NCBI GenBank assembly: GCA_020002185.1
Contig: CM034532.1
Coordinates: forward strand, 51,444,702-51,508,701
Source of the DNA: Paraescarpia echinospica
Lineage: Eukaryota; Annelida; Polychaeta; Sabellida; Siboglinidae
Length of the DNA stretch: 64,000 nucleotides
Direction: 5' to 3'
Both the position numbers and the translations under genes were made by a program. Numbering within the stretch: position 1 is the stretch's first letter; every line of letters starts with the position of its first letter. This document shows positions 24,276 through 35,094 of the stretch, piece after piece. Below the pieces are notes generated by a model. The model saw only the letters and a list, made by a program, of their open reading frames with translations. It was not told where the DNA came from and ran no database searches.

Positions 24276-24315
24276 ATAATATACGTAACACTAGACTCCC
24301 GCAGTTAACAGCAGA

Positions 24316-24484
24316 ACGGTGTGCTCCAGGGCGAGGTGGACGGTGTGACATCCAGGAAGGAAGCGAAGGGTCAATCTGGCATATGTATTTAAGTGAAGGT
24401 AAGTGAAGTAAAATAGAGTTAAGTGAAGTTAAGTGACGTAACGGTGTGCTCCAGGACGAGAAGGACGGTGTGACATCCAGATGC
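24316..24484. repeat. Short local duplication
   Basis: ACGGTGTGCTCCAGG...GACGGTGTGACATCCAG occurs at 24316-24356 and 24441-24481, separated by a TTAAGTGAAG-rich stretch. The stretch 24485-25195 shows nothing further. Confidence 0.8.
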
Positions 24485-25195
24485 GCAGTACCAAAACAGG
24501 TTGCCAAGTTTCCCACCGGAAAAAACGACGTTAACCACATTCACTACACAAACACATAAATAGGTTGAGTTTTATCAACATCGTGATTAATGCAACCTGT
24601 ACACGGCCGTTTAGTAGAGCTCTACGTGGTGTTTTTGTTTCGGCAGTGACAAATGTGGCGAGTTGAAATGTTAAAGTTTGACTCTCGAAGTATATACGTT
24701 CGCCATTGCGCTCACGGAACACATTCAACACAAGATGCGAGTGCGTGATTTCGGTCATATACAATATTTATTTTAGTTTCTTATGATCAGTCTTTTATTG
24801 TGTGGTCAGCCACAATGTCTCCAGGTTTGCGTAGGAAACCCACAATTGTACGTCATTTTTAAGACGCCGAAGCACGTCAAGGAACCTAGTCTGACGCACG
24901 CAATGACAATGACGCAATTTGGCCTCATGCAATCGACGTGCAACTAATATAAATTCAATGTGATTTGAAGTGTCTCATAAAGTGCCGTTTTTATGCGGTG
25001 TCCTTTAAGATCACACATAATAACTAGATAGGATTATTATTATTATTTGTTTTGTAAACAGTGCAATTTTTATGCCTAACGGTCTTACTGAGTAACAGGT
25101 ACATTAAATTTATTTTCAGCCAGTCCCCCGTTCCCTTGGTAACATTCAAAATGCCCGCCATTTTGGCAAATTTACAAACACTACCATTCTTTATT

Positions 25196-25256
25196 GAAGA
25201 CACACACAAACATACGCACGCACGTACATACGCACGCACGCACGCACACACAGTTA
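25196..25256. repeat. (ACGC)n / (CA)n microsatellite
   Basis: Tracts of ACGC, ACGT and CA within about 60 bp. Confidence 0.85.
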
Positions 25257-25304
25257 TAATTCTTGAAAATCTATATTCAGTATACATATATTGTGTAGGG
25301 CAAG

Positions 25305-25770
25305 CACAGCCCACATTCACTGCCCTGTGGCGTGCAAGTACCCAACACGTTCACTGCCTATGGTGTGCAAGCACACACACCAAATTCACTGCCGTGTGTC
25401 GTGCAAGCACATAACATGTTCGTTCACTATCTTGTATCATCCAAGAATACACGTTCACTGCCCTGTGTCATGCAAGCACACAGCACGCTCACTGTCTTGT
25501 GGCATGCAAGCACACATCACTTTCAATCCCTGTTACGTGCAAGCACACAGCACGTTCACTGCCCTGTGTCTTGCAAGCACACAACACGTTCACTGCCCTG
25601 TGTCATGCAAGCACACAGCACGTTCACTGCCCTGTGTCATGCAAGCACACAACACGTTCACTGTCCTGTGTCTTGCAAGCACACAGCATGTTCACTCTTC
25701 TGTGTCGTGCTAGCACACAACACATTCACTACTTTGGATCGTGCAAGCACACAACAGATACGTCTACAAC
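25305..25770 (+). repeat. 34-bp satellite array 3, about 13 copies
   Basis: Tandem units of the form CACTGCCCTGTGTCATGCAA then GCACACAGCACGTT, period 34 bp. It shares the blocks GTTCACTG and GCACACAG with array 1 (reverse complement) but with different spacing, so descent from the same ancestral monomer is plausible, not shown. Open frames rich in His/Thr/Ser are artefacts. Confidence 0.92.
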
Positions 25771-26013
25771 ATGCAGAAACCACATTAGCCACAGTCGGTG
25801 TACAAAATCATGATTTATTAAAGTTTTAACAACACCGTGATTAATGCACCAAGAACACGAGCGTTTAGTAGCTAGCTACGCGATTATGTTCCGCACCATC
25901 AAATGTGCCGAGTCGAAGTTTGACTGGCAAACACGTTGTACATCTACATCCACCGCTGCGCTCATATAACACTCAACACAAGATGTAGGTGCGTGATTTG
26001 TGTATATAAATGC

Positions 26014-26093
26014 CCCCCCCCCCATACACTCGACGGACGCTGAAGTTAGACTGCTCAGCTAGTCCGCGGCGGTAATACACACACACGCACGCA

Positions 26094-26146
<53 letters not shown>

Positions 26147-26150
26147 CTTC
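26014..26150. repeat. Poly-C and (ACGC)n(AC)n(AT)n microsatellites
   Basis: A run of about ten C near 26014, and from about 26080 an ACGC tract passing into AC and then AT. No gene seen from 25771 to 26720. Confidence 0.9.
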
Positions 26151-26718
26151 ATATACAAACACTGTTGATGAACATCGAACGTGCTTACATGAATAATATC
26201 GCATGAATAAAATGCATTCGTCATCTCGATAAGATCGCATCCGCGGTGTCAAAAATAACGACGCTGTCCACGAAACAACTGGCTAAGTCTGGTTAATAAA
26301 GTCATAGCGGGAAAGTTCACTACGGTGACATATGTACGCATGACCAAAGCTAATGATGGAGCGAATCTATGGTATCCAGCGCCCCTTTGATGTCAAGTAT
26401 GTATGTGGCAATCTGTCTGCGTGTCGTTTGGCACATTTGTATTTGAACACGTTCATGACTTGGCCATTGTGTTACTTAAAATTTAACGTCAGCTGTTAAA
26501 CGTGACCGACAAAGACTAGCACGCACCACGACAATGTGAAAACATGTGACGTTGTATGTACATTGTTCAGATTGGGAGAGCGACTCGGGAGAGCGATCAA
26601 ACGAATATAACGCAAACTGTTTTGTTACCTGGTTGAGTTGTACGACATTGTAAAAAAAGAAGTGTGTGCACTACTGTAGTCCTGCGAGCCTGCCTGGGCA
26701 GGATTGTTGTACAATTGG

Positions 26719-27078
26719 TGGTTATGAAAATATTGATATGGTTATGAAAATATTGATAGAAACATTTTTTTCTCAGTTAAGAAAAATAGAAGGACCAGAG
26801 GACATGAAGCTACATTAGTAAAGGAGCAGTGTAGATTAGATATAAGAAAGTTCTCATTCTCACAAAGGACTGTAAATGAATGGAACAGATTATCTCCTGA
26901 TTGTGTTGGTGCTAGTAGCGTGAATATGTTTAAAAATAAAATCGACACACACCTTAAAAAGGCGGGATACATGTAGATAAAAAGTATTGGACTCTCGATA
27001 AGCCAAAAGGCTTCCTTGTCCACCTGCCATCCAGAGTAATTTTCTGGATGGCAATCTTGTTAAATCTTGTTAAATTGA
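26719..27078 (+). mobile_element. 5'-truncated CR1 LINE, 3' end
   Basis: Plus-strand reading gives KKNRRTRGHEATLVKEQCRL-like sequence, FSFSQRTVNEWNRLSPDCVG, and a C-terminus HLKKAGYM followed by a stop, then a 3' UTR with CATCCAGAGTAATTTTCTGG and a tail of CTTGTTAAAT units. It is almost identical to the 3' end of the minus-strand CR1 at 58935-60544. At the 5' junction TGGTTATGAAAATATTGATA is present twice in tandem (26719-26738 and 26739-26758), the kind of small duplication seen at LINE 5' junctions. Confidence 0.93.
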
Positions 27079-28040
27079 ATCTTCGGTTTGCTTTGACGAG
27101 AATTAATAAAACCAATTGCATAGAAATGTGGCATTGTTGAATGATTTATTGCCCAGTAAGGTGCAAATAAGAGGAACGCATTGTGTAACTTAACATCACA
27201 AGAGGCATGTTATATATTAACACATATTTGTTTGCGCACTGTACGTCTGTAAAGACCGTGTTCTACTAATCGCGTATACGAATATTCAGTTTTGGACATT
27301 GTGACAGTTTCACTGACTGAGAATTTCCGCATATAAAAAACTCGTAGATAAAACAATCCAATACCAATACAAATAGCTCACTAACTGAGAATTGAATTTC
27401 CTCGTATAAAACTCATAGTTATAACAGTTCAATACCAACACAAATGGTTCAATGACTGAGAAATTCGTCGTATGAATAAAAGTTGTAGTTATGCCAACTG
27501 CTCACCAACTGCTATTCCGCACATATAACTGAACGTCTAAATCATTTACAACCAATTCATTCTATGTGCACTATATTTTGTGCTCGGTGGTATCCACAGT
27601 GGTTCCACGGCGCACAACTGAAATGGTGTGTAAGGTTGTAAATTCTATGTTTTATGAAGGAAAGTTTACAATTCGCATTTTATTAACATTTACCATTTTA
27701 TTTCACGAACACTTCCATACCACCAATCAAATGAGCAAACAAGTATTGATATGTAGATGGTGATGCTGAGTGGATGTGATATCAGCACCTGGAGTAAAAT
27801 AGTGTAACATCCACAATGATAAATGTTGTTGTACATAAGCTGATCGCTATCACAGGCAACTATGCGATGAATGTAAGGTCGATAATAGTGTACACTGTAC
27901 TGCGGTGTGATGTCACCAGTTCTTAGACATCCCACCTGCGTTATAATATTCAATCGAGGTTGCGTGCTGAAACGTCATGCTACAAGACGTATCGTGAACT
28001 CAATGGTAAAACTCACACAAACTAAAAATTGTGTTGATAT
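27079..28040. other. No identifiable gene
   Basis: Weak repetition of CACTGACTGAGAA and CAATACCAA words at 27310-27480 suggests a few diverged tandem units of about 75-80 bp. Nothing else recognised. Confidence 0.45.
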
Positions 28041-28074
28041 GTTTCGTAATACTGTTGTCGCAGTATTACGAAAC
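28041..28074. other. Perfect hairpin, 14-bp stem and 6-nt loop
   Basis: GTTTCGTAATACTG (28041-28054), loop TTGTCG, then the exact reverse complement (28061-28074); one more outer T-A pair closes it. It lies about 30 bp upstream of a CRE-like site and could be a regulatory or extruding structure. Confidence 0.85.
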
Positions 28075-28104
28075 AGTCGACGCCACGTTTACCACGGTTG
28101 TTGG

Positions 28105-28172
28105 TGACGTCACATTGCCTGCCATTGACTTGTTCGGAGATCGCTAATTTTCCCGATTGCGCATGCGCGAAT
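28105..28172 (+). promoter_or_regulatory. CRE-like and NRF-1-like sites (promoter-like)
   Basis: The palindrome TGACGTCA at 28105-28112 is the full CRE consensus bound by CREB/ATF proteins. GCGCATGCGC at 28159-28168 is the full NRF-1 palindrome. Both are typical of CpG-type TATA-less animal promoters and lie just before an ATG at 28173. TGACGTCA also occurs at several other places in this window, so on its own it is weak. Confidence 0.4.
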
Positions 28173-28280
28173 ATGGAATTGTGGGGAGAATTTGTCCAAA
28201 ATGTAAACAGAGGAATGTATAGCAAAATTGTGTGTTCGCATTGTGATTGGACTGCCGATTTGTGTAAAGTAACTATTTGA
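28173..28280 (+). CDS. Short possible first exon, W-x3-F and C-x2-C
   Basis: The ATG at 28173, five bases after the NRF-1-like site, opens 35 codons: MELWGEFVQNVNRGMYSKIV then CSHCDWTADLCKVTI and a stop. The W-x3-F...Y-x-K-x-x-C-x2-C layout resembles the first half of a BED-type zinc finger, as found in hAT transposases and genes derived from them, but the expected histidine pair is absent. A possible donor AAA|GTAACT near 28270 would end the exon before the stop. No partner exon could be placed downstream. Chance ORF remains a real alternative. Confidence 0.3.
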   Translation: MELWGEFVQNVNRGMYSKIVCSHCDWTADLCKVTI

Positions 28281-28698
28281 TGCCTGAGCAACATCACACT
28301 TACTTTTACCGCAGTCGCCACAGTTGTACTTGATTAAATTTTATTTCGCGCTATGCTGATGAACGCATTTCTATACACAGGATACTTTGTGTAGAGCCGA
28401 AATGAACCAATTTCCGAGCAGGTCAATTGTTACAGTAAAATCTAATTGTAGAGGAAAACGCAATAAACGTCACGACGACTACTGTTCAAGTTCACAGTGA
28501 TTACCACGTTTTACGTAGTTTTAGACACGTTAATAATGTATGTTATGTTGACTATACAGAATTGTACACAGTGTCTTTTGCAGCATGATGTCCTGTTGTT
28601 GTTGCATCATGGCTCGTTGCGGTAGTTGCATTTTTTACGCCGTTAACGTCAACATTGCTCCGATTGTAACAATATTATATTCGTATGAAATAATCCGG

Positions 28699-30000
28699 TT
28701 ACGTTTGCATAATGCAATCCGAGAGAAGACTATATGGCTGCCTGCAGCTGTTGCTCCACTTAGTGTTCGTCTGTGCCCGATCGACAGCGTCCAGTCTAAA
28801 CGCGTCGTCGTCCATGACGTCACTTCCGTCGGGCGACAACTGGTTCGTGGAAGAGTATCCGGACGAGACGCTGGAGCTACGGGTAAAGGGACACGATGAC
28901 CTCGACTTAGTGTGTGAGCGCCGGGCGATGAGGGGAACCCTGGGCTGACAGCCCCGGTGAGGGATCACCGCTAGCGTCGGGTGGTTGTGACTCCAACTAA
29001 CCTGCTTCGGCTTTCTCACGCGGACGACTTTGTTCGTCGCCCGGTACGTTCTGTCTGACACGATCTGTTGAGAAACCGAAATATTGTCGCATACTTTCAC
29101 CGCGAGTACTTCCGTGACGTCACCACGTGCGCATGCGCGGTCACGTTCGATGGCATGCGCACGCACCTGCTGCAACTGCTGTACCGCCATGTTTGCTGTA
29201 GTGACGCGCGTCTTCAGCTTCAACCAGCGACCTTTGACACTTGTTGTTTTGCGCGGCTCAGCGGAACCGCAAGTATCGGCCAAACACTCTGTCTGAGAAA
29301 CGTTACCGTTTGGAACGAGATTTCCGATCGGGACGAGTTTGTTTTGTTCGATCTGTTTCCCGTTGGGGACAATGTTTTCTTTCGTGTCGGGGTGAATGCT
29401 TCTGTTTAATGGTTGTTGCTTTCTGTTATTGCCCGCTGTCATATCACAATCGGCGTGTTTCACCTCGTTTACCTGCGCATGTTCGCCCGTTGTCCCCGCT
29501 GGTTCCCGTGCATGGGAGGGGGTAGTGTCTTGTATGGGCTCAGCGTCTTTCCCGCTTTCCCTCTCCCTGGCCATGTCTGCCGTGATCTGCTTCCGCAGTT
29601 TCAGCCACCGTCCCTTCACCTGACTCATTTTAGGGAACTCGGGTGTTTCCCCACCATCAGCAGGAGACGTGTTGTTGGTGCGCGACTCGGCGACATGTCG
29701 CGCTGTCACTGTGGTGGCTGTCGTGCCCGCTGTCTGGCTGTGACCAGCTGGTGACAACGGCGCCGTTGGTGTGTCGATCTCGCTGACGTCTCGTGTCGCC
29801 AAAGACCGCAGTCTCTCCTCCTCTTTCAACTGTTCGATGAGTTTCTGCCATCGACTCGGCGCCGATACTGTCGGCGTGACGGGGCCTGGAGTCGTGGAAG
29901 ACGGGGTGCCGTCGTCTATCCCGGGCGAATCTCCCTCATTCCCCTTCGACTTACCCACCTGTCGCCGAAGTTTCTGCCACTTTCCTTTCACGCGGTTCAT
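28699..30000 (-). CDS. Uncharacterised protein with four W-x-K-L motifs
   Basis: A single open frame of 433 codons. The start is supported by an in-frame TAG two codons upstream. Four diverged motifs are spaced along it: VKGKWQKL (residues 4-11), SRWQKL (49-54), VKGRWLKL (128-135) and VKGRWLKL (255-262), each followed by a basic or helical stretch such as IEQLKEEERLRSL. The linkers are rich in Ser, Thr, Pro and Gly. A Ser-rich patch with SSVSSGYSSTNQ lies at 377-388, then an acidic SDVMDDDAF. No signal peptide or membrane segment is visible. The region is GC- and CpG-rich, unlike its AT-rich surroundings. The DNA of the repeats is diverged while the W/K/L pattern is kept, which argues for selection on protein. 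I do not recognise the family. The real exon may end at a CAG|GTTAGT donor after residue 334 (exon end at 29002), in which case the C-terminal third is intron. Function unknown; a repeated short peptide that docks a partner is one inference. Confidence 0.6.
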   Translation of the reverse strand: MNRVKGKWQKLRRQVGKSKGNEGDSPGIDDGTPSSTTPGPVTPTVSAPSRWQKLIEQLKEEERLRSLATRDVSEIDTPTAPLSPAGHSQTAGTTATTVTARHVAESRTNNTSPADGGETPEFPKMSQVKGRWLKLRKQITADMARERESGKDAEPIQDTTPSHAREPAGTTGEHAQVNEVKHADCDMTAGNNRKQQPLNRSIHPDTKENIVPNGKQIEQNKLVPIGNLVPNGNVSQTECLADTCGSAEPRKTTSVKGRWLKLKTRVTTANMAVQQLQQVRAHAIERDRACARGDVTEVLAVKVCDNISVSQQIVSDRTYRATNKVVRVRKPKQVSWSHNHPTLAVIPHRGCQPRVPLIARRSHTKSRSSCPFTRSSSVSSGYSSTNQLSPDGSDVMDDDAFRLDAVDRAQTNTKWSNSCRQPYSLLSDCIMQT

Positions 30001-30560
30001 CGTCTAGTTGTCCGTGGTGTCCCAATACATACTGACGTAGTTTCAGAGGAGCCGACAGGGCAATAGGTGCAACATATGTTGCCGGAGATAACCACAGACT
30101 CGCTCCACAGACTTCGCGACAACGTTACTGCGACGTTATGACGTATCACGAGCCAATGAAACGCTTGTTAGATCCACAACACTGCCGCGTGGAGAACATC
30201 CATCTCGCCCTGTCTTACGCTATTAATGGCGTTTGCGGTGGGCGTGGTGAGGGGGTGAGGGCGTCAAACCAGGGTGCGCTCGTCGTGTAAGGTCCCTCGT
30301 TGGCGTCGTGACAGCACGCCGCTCCCCTCAATCCGTGGAGGCGGCGACAGTGGCGTGTCAAACGACATGTCACAATGACTTTAATATCGTCGTATAAATA
30401 AATGAGCTGTGACGACTGACCAGCGCTGCATGCAGATGTCACAGCCGAGACGACGCTGACGTGTGAATGTCTTGATGACGCACGTGCCTCCATACTCGGG
30501 GGTTGCTAGTGCCCCGTGTCACAGCCGCCTAGACAATGCCGTTATTTCATTTAGCCACGG
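30001..30560 (-). promoter_or_regulatory. CpG-rich upstream region of the 433-codon ORF
   Basis: CpG density stays high for about 500 bp upstream of the ATG at 30000 and then drops. This fits a CpG-type promoter or 5' exon on the minus strand. No TATA box on that strand was recognised, and the minus open frame at 30215-30493 has no recognisable domain. Confidence 0.35.
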
Positions 30561-31030
30561 ACATTGTGAGGACGCACCGGTACCCCCACCCATTGATACT
30601 CCTGTTGCTACCCATACGTGTCAACCTGTGATGATTAACATGACTTAGATTAATAGTCAATGGACGCCGCTGCGAATGTCCGTGCCTGACTTGCACATGT
30701 ATGCCTCGCGAACACGCGACCAATCAACATACATCGTCACATATGTTAGTATCACATTAATCATTACCTTAAACGCCAGTACATGCGATAATAGTAATGG
30801 TTGCCTTTTTACTTTTTGTAAGACTTTCTGCAATTATTCAGCACTCTGCGAGTCTGAGCTACATTTCACGTATATTCTTTATATCAGTTATGGAGGGAAA
30901 GGTAGCAATGGTTTCGTTTGCCTACTGTGCTTTGTGATCAGTGCACACTTGCTTACCATCCTCGAGACCTAGTTTTACTTCATGTTAGGCATTGCGATAT
31001 ATACTCTCTTCACTTCTGAAAACGTGGCGA
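30561..31030. other. No identifiable gene
   Basis: AT-rich, with only short unsupported frames. Confidence 0.5.
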
Positions 31031-31234
31031 ATATATATATATATATATATATACGATCACATGTGACGTACAATAAACAAGGGTCCCAATAATTTCTGGG
31101 CTGCCATGTGACAAATCTGGACTGCGGTGGTAAAGCAGATTTTCTCTACAGGTCATGTATATAATTATATATATATATATATATATATATTCACTATATA
31201 TATAAATATATACATATATAATTATACATATGTA

Positions 31235-31267
<33 letters not shown>

Positions 31268-31285
31268 CACTGTATATATAATATC
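31031..31285. repeat. Cluster of (AT)n microsatellites
   Basis: Four or five separate TA runs within 250 bp, with about 100 bp of unique sequence (31055-31160) between the first two. Confidence 0.95.
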
Positions 31286-31286
31286 T

Positions 31287-31356
31287 AGAAACTCTACAAA
31301 AAGAACAACGAGAGCCGTAGTGAAAGTCTTGGAATTAAGCTAAACAAGAGATCACA

Positions 31357-31403
<47 letters not shown>

Positions 31404-31515
31404 GAGAGAGAGAGCTGCGTATCACTTTCTCTGGCTCACCTTGTTTGTGACCACTTGTTTAGCTTCATTCCAGGACTTTCACTACGGCTCTCGTTGTTCT
31501 TTTTGTAGAGTTTCT
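31287..31515. repeat. AT-cored inverted repeat with about 75-bp arms (MITE-like)
   Basis: Left arm 31287-31363 (AGAAACTCTACAAAAAGAAC, AACGAGAGCCGTAGTGAAAG...) matches the reverse complement of 31441-31515 with a few mismatches and one or two gaps. The core is a TA run followed by GAGAGAGAGA. Same design as the palindromes at 6546-6605 and 12745-12860 but with longer arms and no arm similarity to them. Confidence 0.85.
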
Positions 31516-32930
31516 TCTGTTGTCTTCCGACGACCAACACTTTCCGTCTTCGTTCAAGTGTCCATGTTGATGTCGTCAGGCAGTTGCCGTTCTCGTTCAT
31601 TTTCAGAACATACCCTACCTAGTTTCATCTTATCTTGATTTGTGTGTTTATGATAACGTGTATTGGAAACTGAAAATCAAAATGGTTCCATGCATACAAT
31701 TGACAGGTAAATATCTTTCTGACCAGGCCTGTTGCTGACTTTGTAACAAGTAATCATTTTGGTTTACACGGATACCGTTTTCTGTGTTGCTCATACACCA
31801 GCGAGATATTTGACATGCTTATAATCCATAGTCGAGGAAGCTGTGACTTTCCGTCCAATACCTCTTTTGACTTTAGGTACATTTGTAAAACATTACTTCT
31901 TGTGCCACCACTATGGGCACTGTAACGGTAAATTCAGTTCGAAATCGCCGAGAGTCTGTTCTCAAGTAGGCCTACCGCCTCTATCTTCAAGCAAGTGTTC
32001 CTGACCAGTTTTATGTCTTGTTAAACCATCCTTGCAATACGATTGGTACGCTCGATTGTTCTTCGCCGATTTCCGTGATCACGTTTCTTAATTTGAACAA
32101 ACTAACTGACTGTCCCTGGTACCCGCATGGTAATATTGTCGAATACATTTAAATACTATTTAGCGAACCTACACTAGTTATAATATTCAGATAAAATATT
32201 AAAACAAAATCTTCGCAAATGGTTTGTTCGTTAATGGAGATTGTAATCTCCGAGAAGAAAATGTATCGGCTATGTCAAAATAACCGAGCCTCCGTACGAA
32301 TGACGAAGGAATGACATGACTGTCTGTCTATCTGACCTTAAGCCTACAGCTATTACCTTCCCCCGTGCGACACCTATCCTACCCCACATCAACATGTTAC
32401 TCTTCCACCGACCGACATTAAATCACCCCCATTTGACCCTGTTGCCAATCGCCCGTCTGACCTGATACCCACTCCCTTTCACAGAGTCCTAAGAATCGTA
32501 TTCACCAAATACAGAACGTATATAAACATAGATGACGCACTGAATATGACCTGATCAGTGGCACAGTGAATTAAAATGCTGTTTTGTGTCGCGTCGTTAA
32601 TACTGAGAGATAACTGTATTTAGTAGGCCTAGTGTACGTATAATTGAAATACATCGGTCGTATCATAATGAAGGGAGCGGTTCAGTTTGGAGATGTATTT
32701 GTTGTAAATGTCTTTGAATAACATGGGAGGCGGTGGTCATGAAACATCAATACACGACTGTCAAACGCACGAGAACGGAACCTATGGTGTACCTCAATGG
32801 GCAAGTTCAAATCAGTTATAAAAGTGTTTGTTGTTTAAATAACCACCTATTAAACGTAGCAAGAACCCAGGAAAACACTATACTGGTAGCTCACTGAAAA
32901 CATCTCAAATAGACGGGTAAACATGATGAT
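31516..32930. other. No identifiable gene
   Basis: Nothing recognised on either strand. A cluster of CCCC-ACCT words at 32350-32480 is only compositional. Confidence 0.5.
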
Positions 32931-32934
32931 AATT

Positions 32935-33095
32935 TTGCGGAGCTGTTGACGCAATTTGTTGACGTGAAGTGGTGACGTTGGCTGTTGACGCTGGCTGCTG
33001 ATGCGGCTTGTTGTTACTATATACGTGAGCTGTAGTTGCTGTTGACGTTGGCCGCTGAATGCTGACGCCAGGTGCTGACGCGGGCTATTGAAACT
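32935..33095. repeat. Degenerate GCTGTTGACG repeat
   Basis: Recurring words GTTGACG, GCTGACG, GCTGTTGACGTTGGC and GCTGATGCGGC at irregular 10-15-bp spacing. Confidence 0.6.
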
Positions 33096-34640
33096 AACTC
33101 CCGACTCGCCCACCACGTCTCACAACAAGGCCAGGCGGAGAAACACCCCGGGCCTCTAGGAAGACAGTATAGTTCGTCATGTAGGCATACGGGTACTCTT
33201 TACAATACCATAATATGGGAAACACCGGGACGAAAGAAAGGTGACATAATTCTTCTAAGGGATACTGCCGTCCATATGAGAAGAGCTAGGCGTACGTAAC
33301 TCCCACCAACAGAGATAACGTAAACAAATTAACAACTTAATTGTACGTTGGATTCTTGTCAAGATATTATTCAGTGAATTTATGCTGCTGATAATGTACT
33401 GAAAGCCCTGTTCTGCGGCTAAAGCATTTAGTCAATGAACGGCTTTAAATTGGCAAACAGGCTACGTTTTTCAAAATACGACAGGCTGACTATACTACAC
33501 CGAGGGTAGAGTCACGAATATATAAAGGGCGCTGCGCGGTTTTCTATTAAATTCTTTCAGTGGTCAAAGCGGCGCATTTCTCTCACAGGAATGAGAGAAA
33601 CCAAGTCACGTGTGTTCAGTTGTACTGTCCGTTATATCATATCTATAGACAACGTGGGGTTGCTGGACGTGAAAGGATCGGTCGTCATCCGTAGTGCCAG
33701 GTAACTCATTATGTCCATCAGATTAGAAATGTTTCCAGAAGGCAGTTTGACAGTGAGTAGAGTGTTCCGTCGCCAGTTTCTTCTTAAGCCAAACTCAGTA
33801 AGCCCTATGCAGGTCGAGTTTTTCGTTGCACCAAATCATTAAAATAAGGTTAATTTTAATTGATTTAGTGATTTAATGAATTAATAACAGACTTAGTAAG
33901 ATAACTTCTTTTGCGCCTTTACTCACTGGAAATTAAGTATATTACATTTTCGCGGGATATATTTTTTTAGAATTTCTCTTTCATGCCAACATAATAATGA
34001 ATTCGATCAACTTAAACGGTTGCCGCATTTGATAAAAATGAATGTCTGATCATGAAATATTATGGTCCTAATAACTGACCTATCCATCATGTGACCTGTT
34101 GCCTAGCAAAAGGTCGCCAAGCCATAAACAATGGATACCAAACACGTGGAGCGTTCGGACATTCAGTTGTTTATTTTGTTGAAATTCTGGCCCCAATTGT
34201 TTTTATTTATGACAAAAACATAAGGCAAAGATGCTAAAGCAACAACTATAAGCGAGAATGATTGATCACGCCGCAACGTCTATGACGTTACTATTTTGCC
34301 GTCGCGTGCCTGAACTGTGGGGTATAATTTTATTATAATTATTTCGTATTATGCAGTAGGCCCTATAACAGGTAGGCCTATAGTGTAATTTACCAGGTGA
34401 ACTAACTTAGAAAGGTGATTATTTGAAAAAACAACGAAAACAAAAGTGATGTGATAAAATGCCAAAACACCAGGAGCTTACACCTCTGCTTACGTCCTCT
34501 AATACATGGTGATGCATACTGAAAACTTATCAATTTCTTTCCAAGGAGAACTTTGGTTCACTAGTGCTGTCCCCTTGCGATCAATGATGTATCGTGCACG
34601 AAATCTATCTCCGTGAACTATATATCTGATTAGTCACGTT
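33096..34640. other. No identifiable gene
   Basis: AT-rich unique-looking DNA. Confidence 0.5.
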
Positions 34641-34795
34641 GTAGCGAAACATTTGGTCGTTGAAATATTTGGTAGTTTTTGACCTATATCTGGTCAGCGC
34701 AGAAGTCGTATGCGCACGAGCGGAAATAGATAACCGAATATTTCATTGCTTAGGCGAAACATTTAGTCGCTGAAATATTTGGTAGATTTTGACCA
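34641..34795. repeat. Local duplication of a 40-bp block
   Basis: GCGAAACATTTGGTCGTTGA then AATATTTGGTAGTTTTTGAC (34643-34682) recurs at 34752-34791 with three or four changes. Confidence 0.8.
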
Positions 34796-35094
34796 TGACC
34801 TTTACGTACTGTGTAGTGTTGAAACGCATGCATGTGTCACATCATTTTGATAATAACAAATAATTAATTTACTAAGGACATTATTATTATATTATAATTA
34901 CTATATTGAGCGAAATCTATAGATTCACCGTCTGATGGTGTTTGTTTTGTACTGACAATTGAATTGGGAGAGAATATGTCATGAATGAAAGTGAACAATT
35001 TATAAAAATGGCTTTCATAAATATAATCTACCTGTAATCATAATAATTTTTGTGAGTCTTATGGCTTAACTTGAGGTGCAGTTGAGGGTTTCTC

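Noticed and set aside
25061..25829. His/Thr/Ser-rich frames of 117-165 codons
   Set aside because: By-products of the 34-bp array 3.
29115..29138. TGACGTCA, CACGTG and GCGCATGCGC cluster as a bidirectional promoter
   Set aside because: It lies in the middle of the 433-codon ORF, and TGACGTCA recurs at many places in the window. If that ORF is refuted, this cluster should be reconsidered.
29068..29754. Plus-strand frames of 113 codons opposite the 433-codon ORF
   Set aside because: Shadows of the GC-rich minus-strand ORF; no motif of their own.
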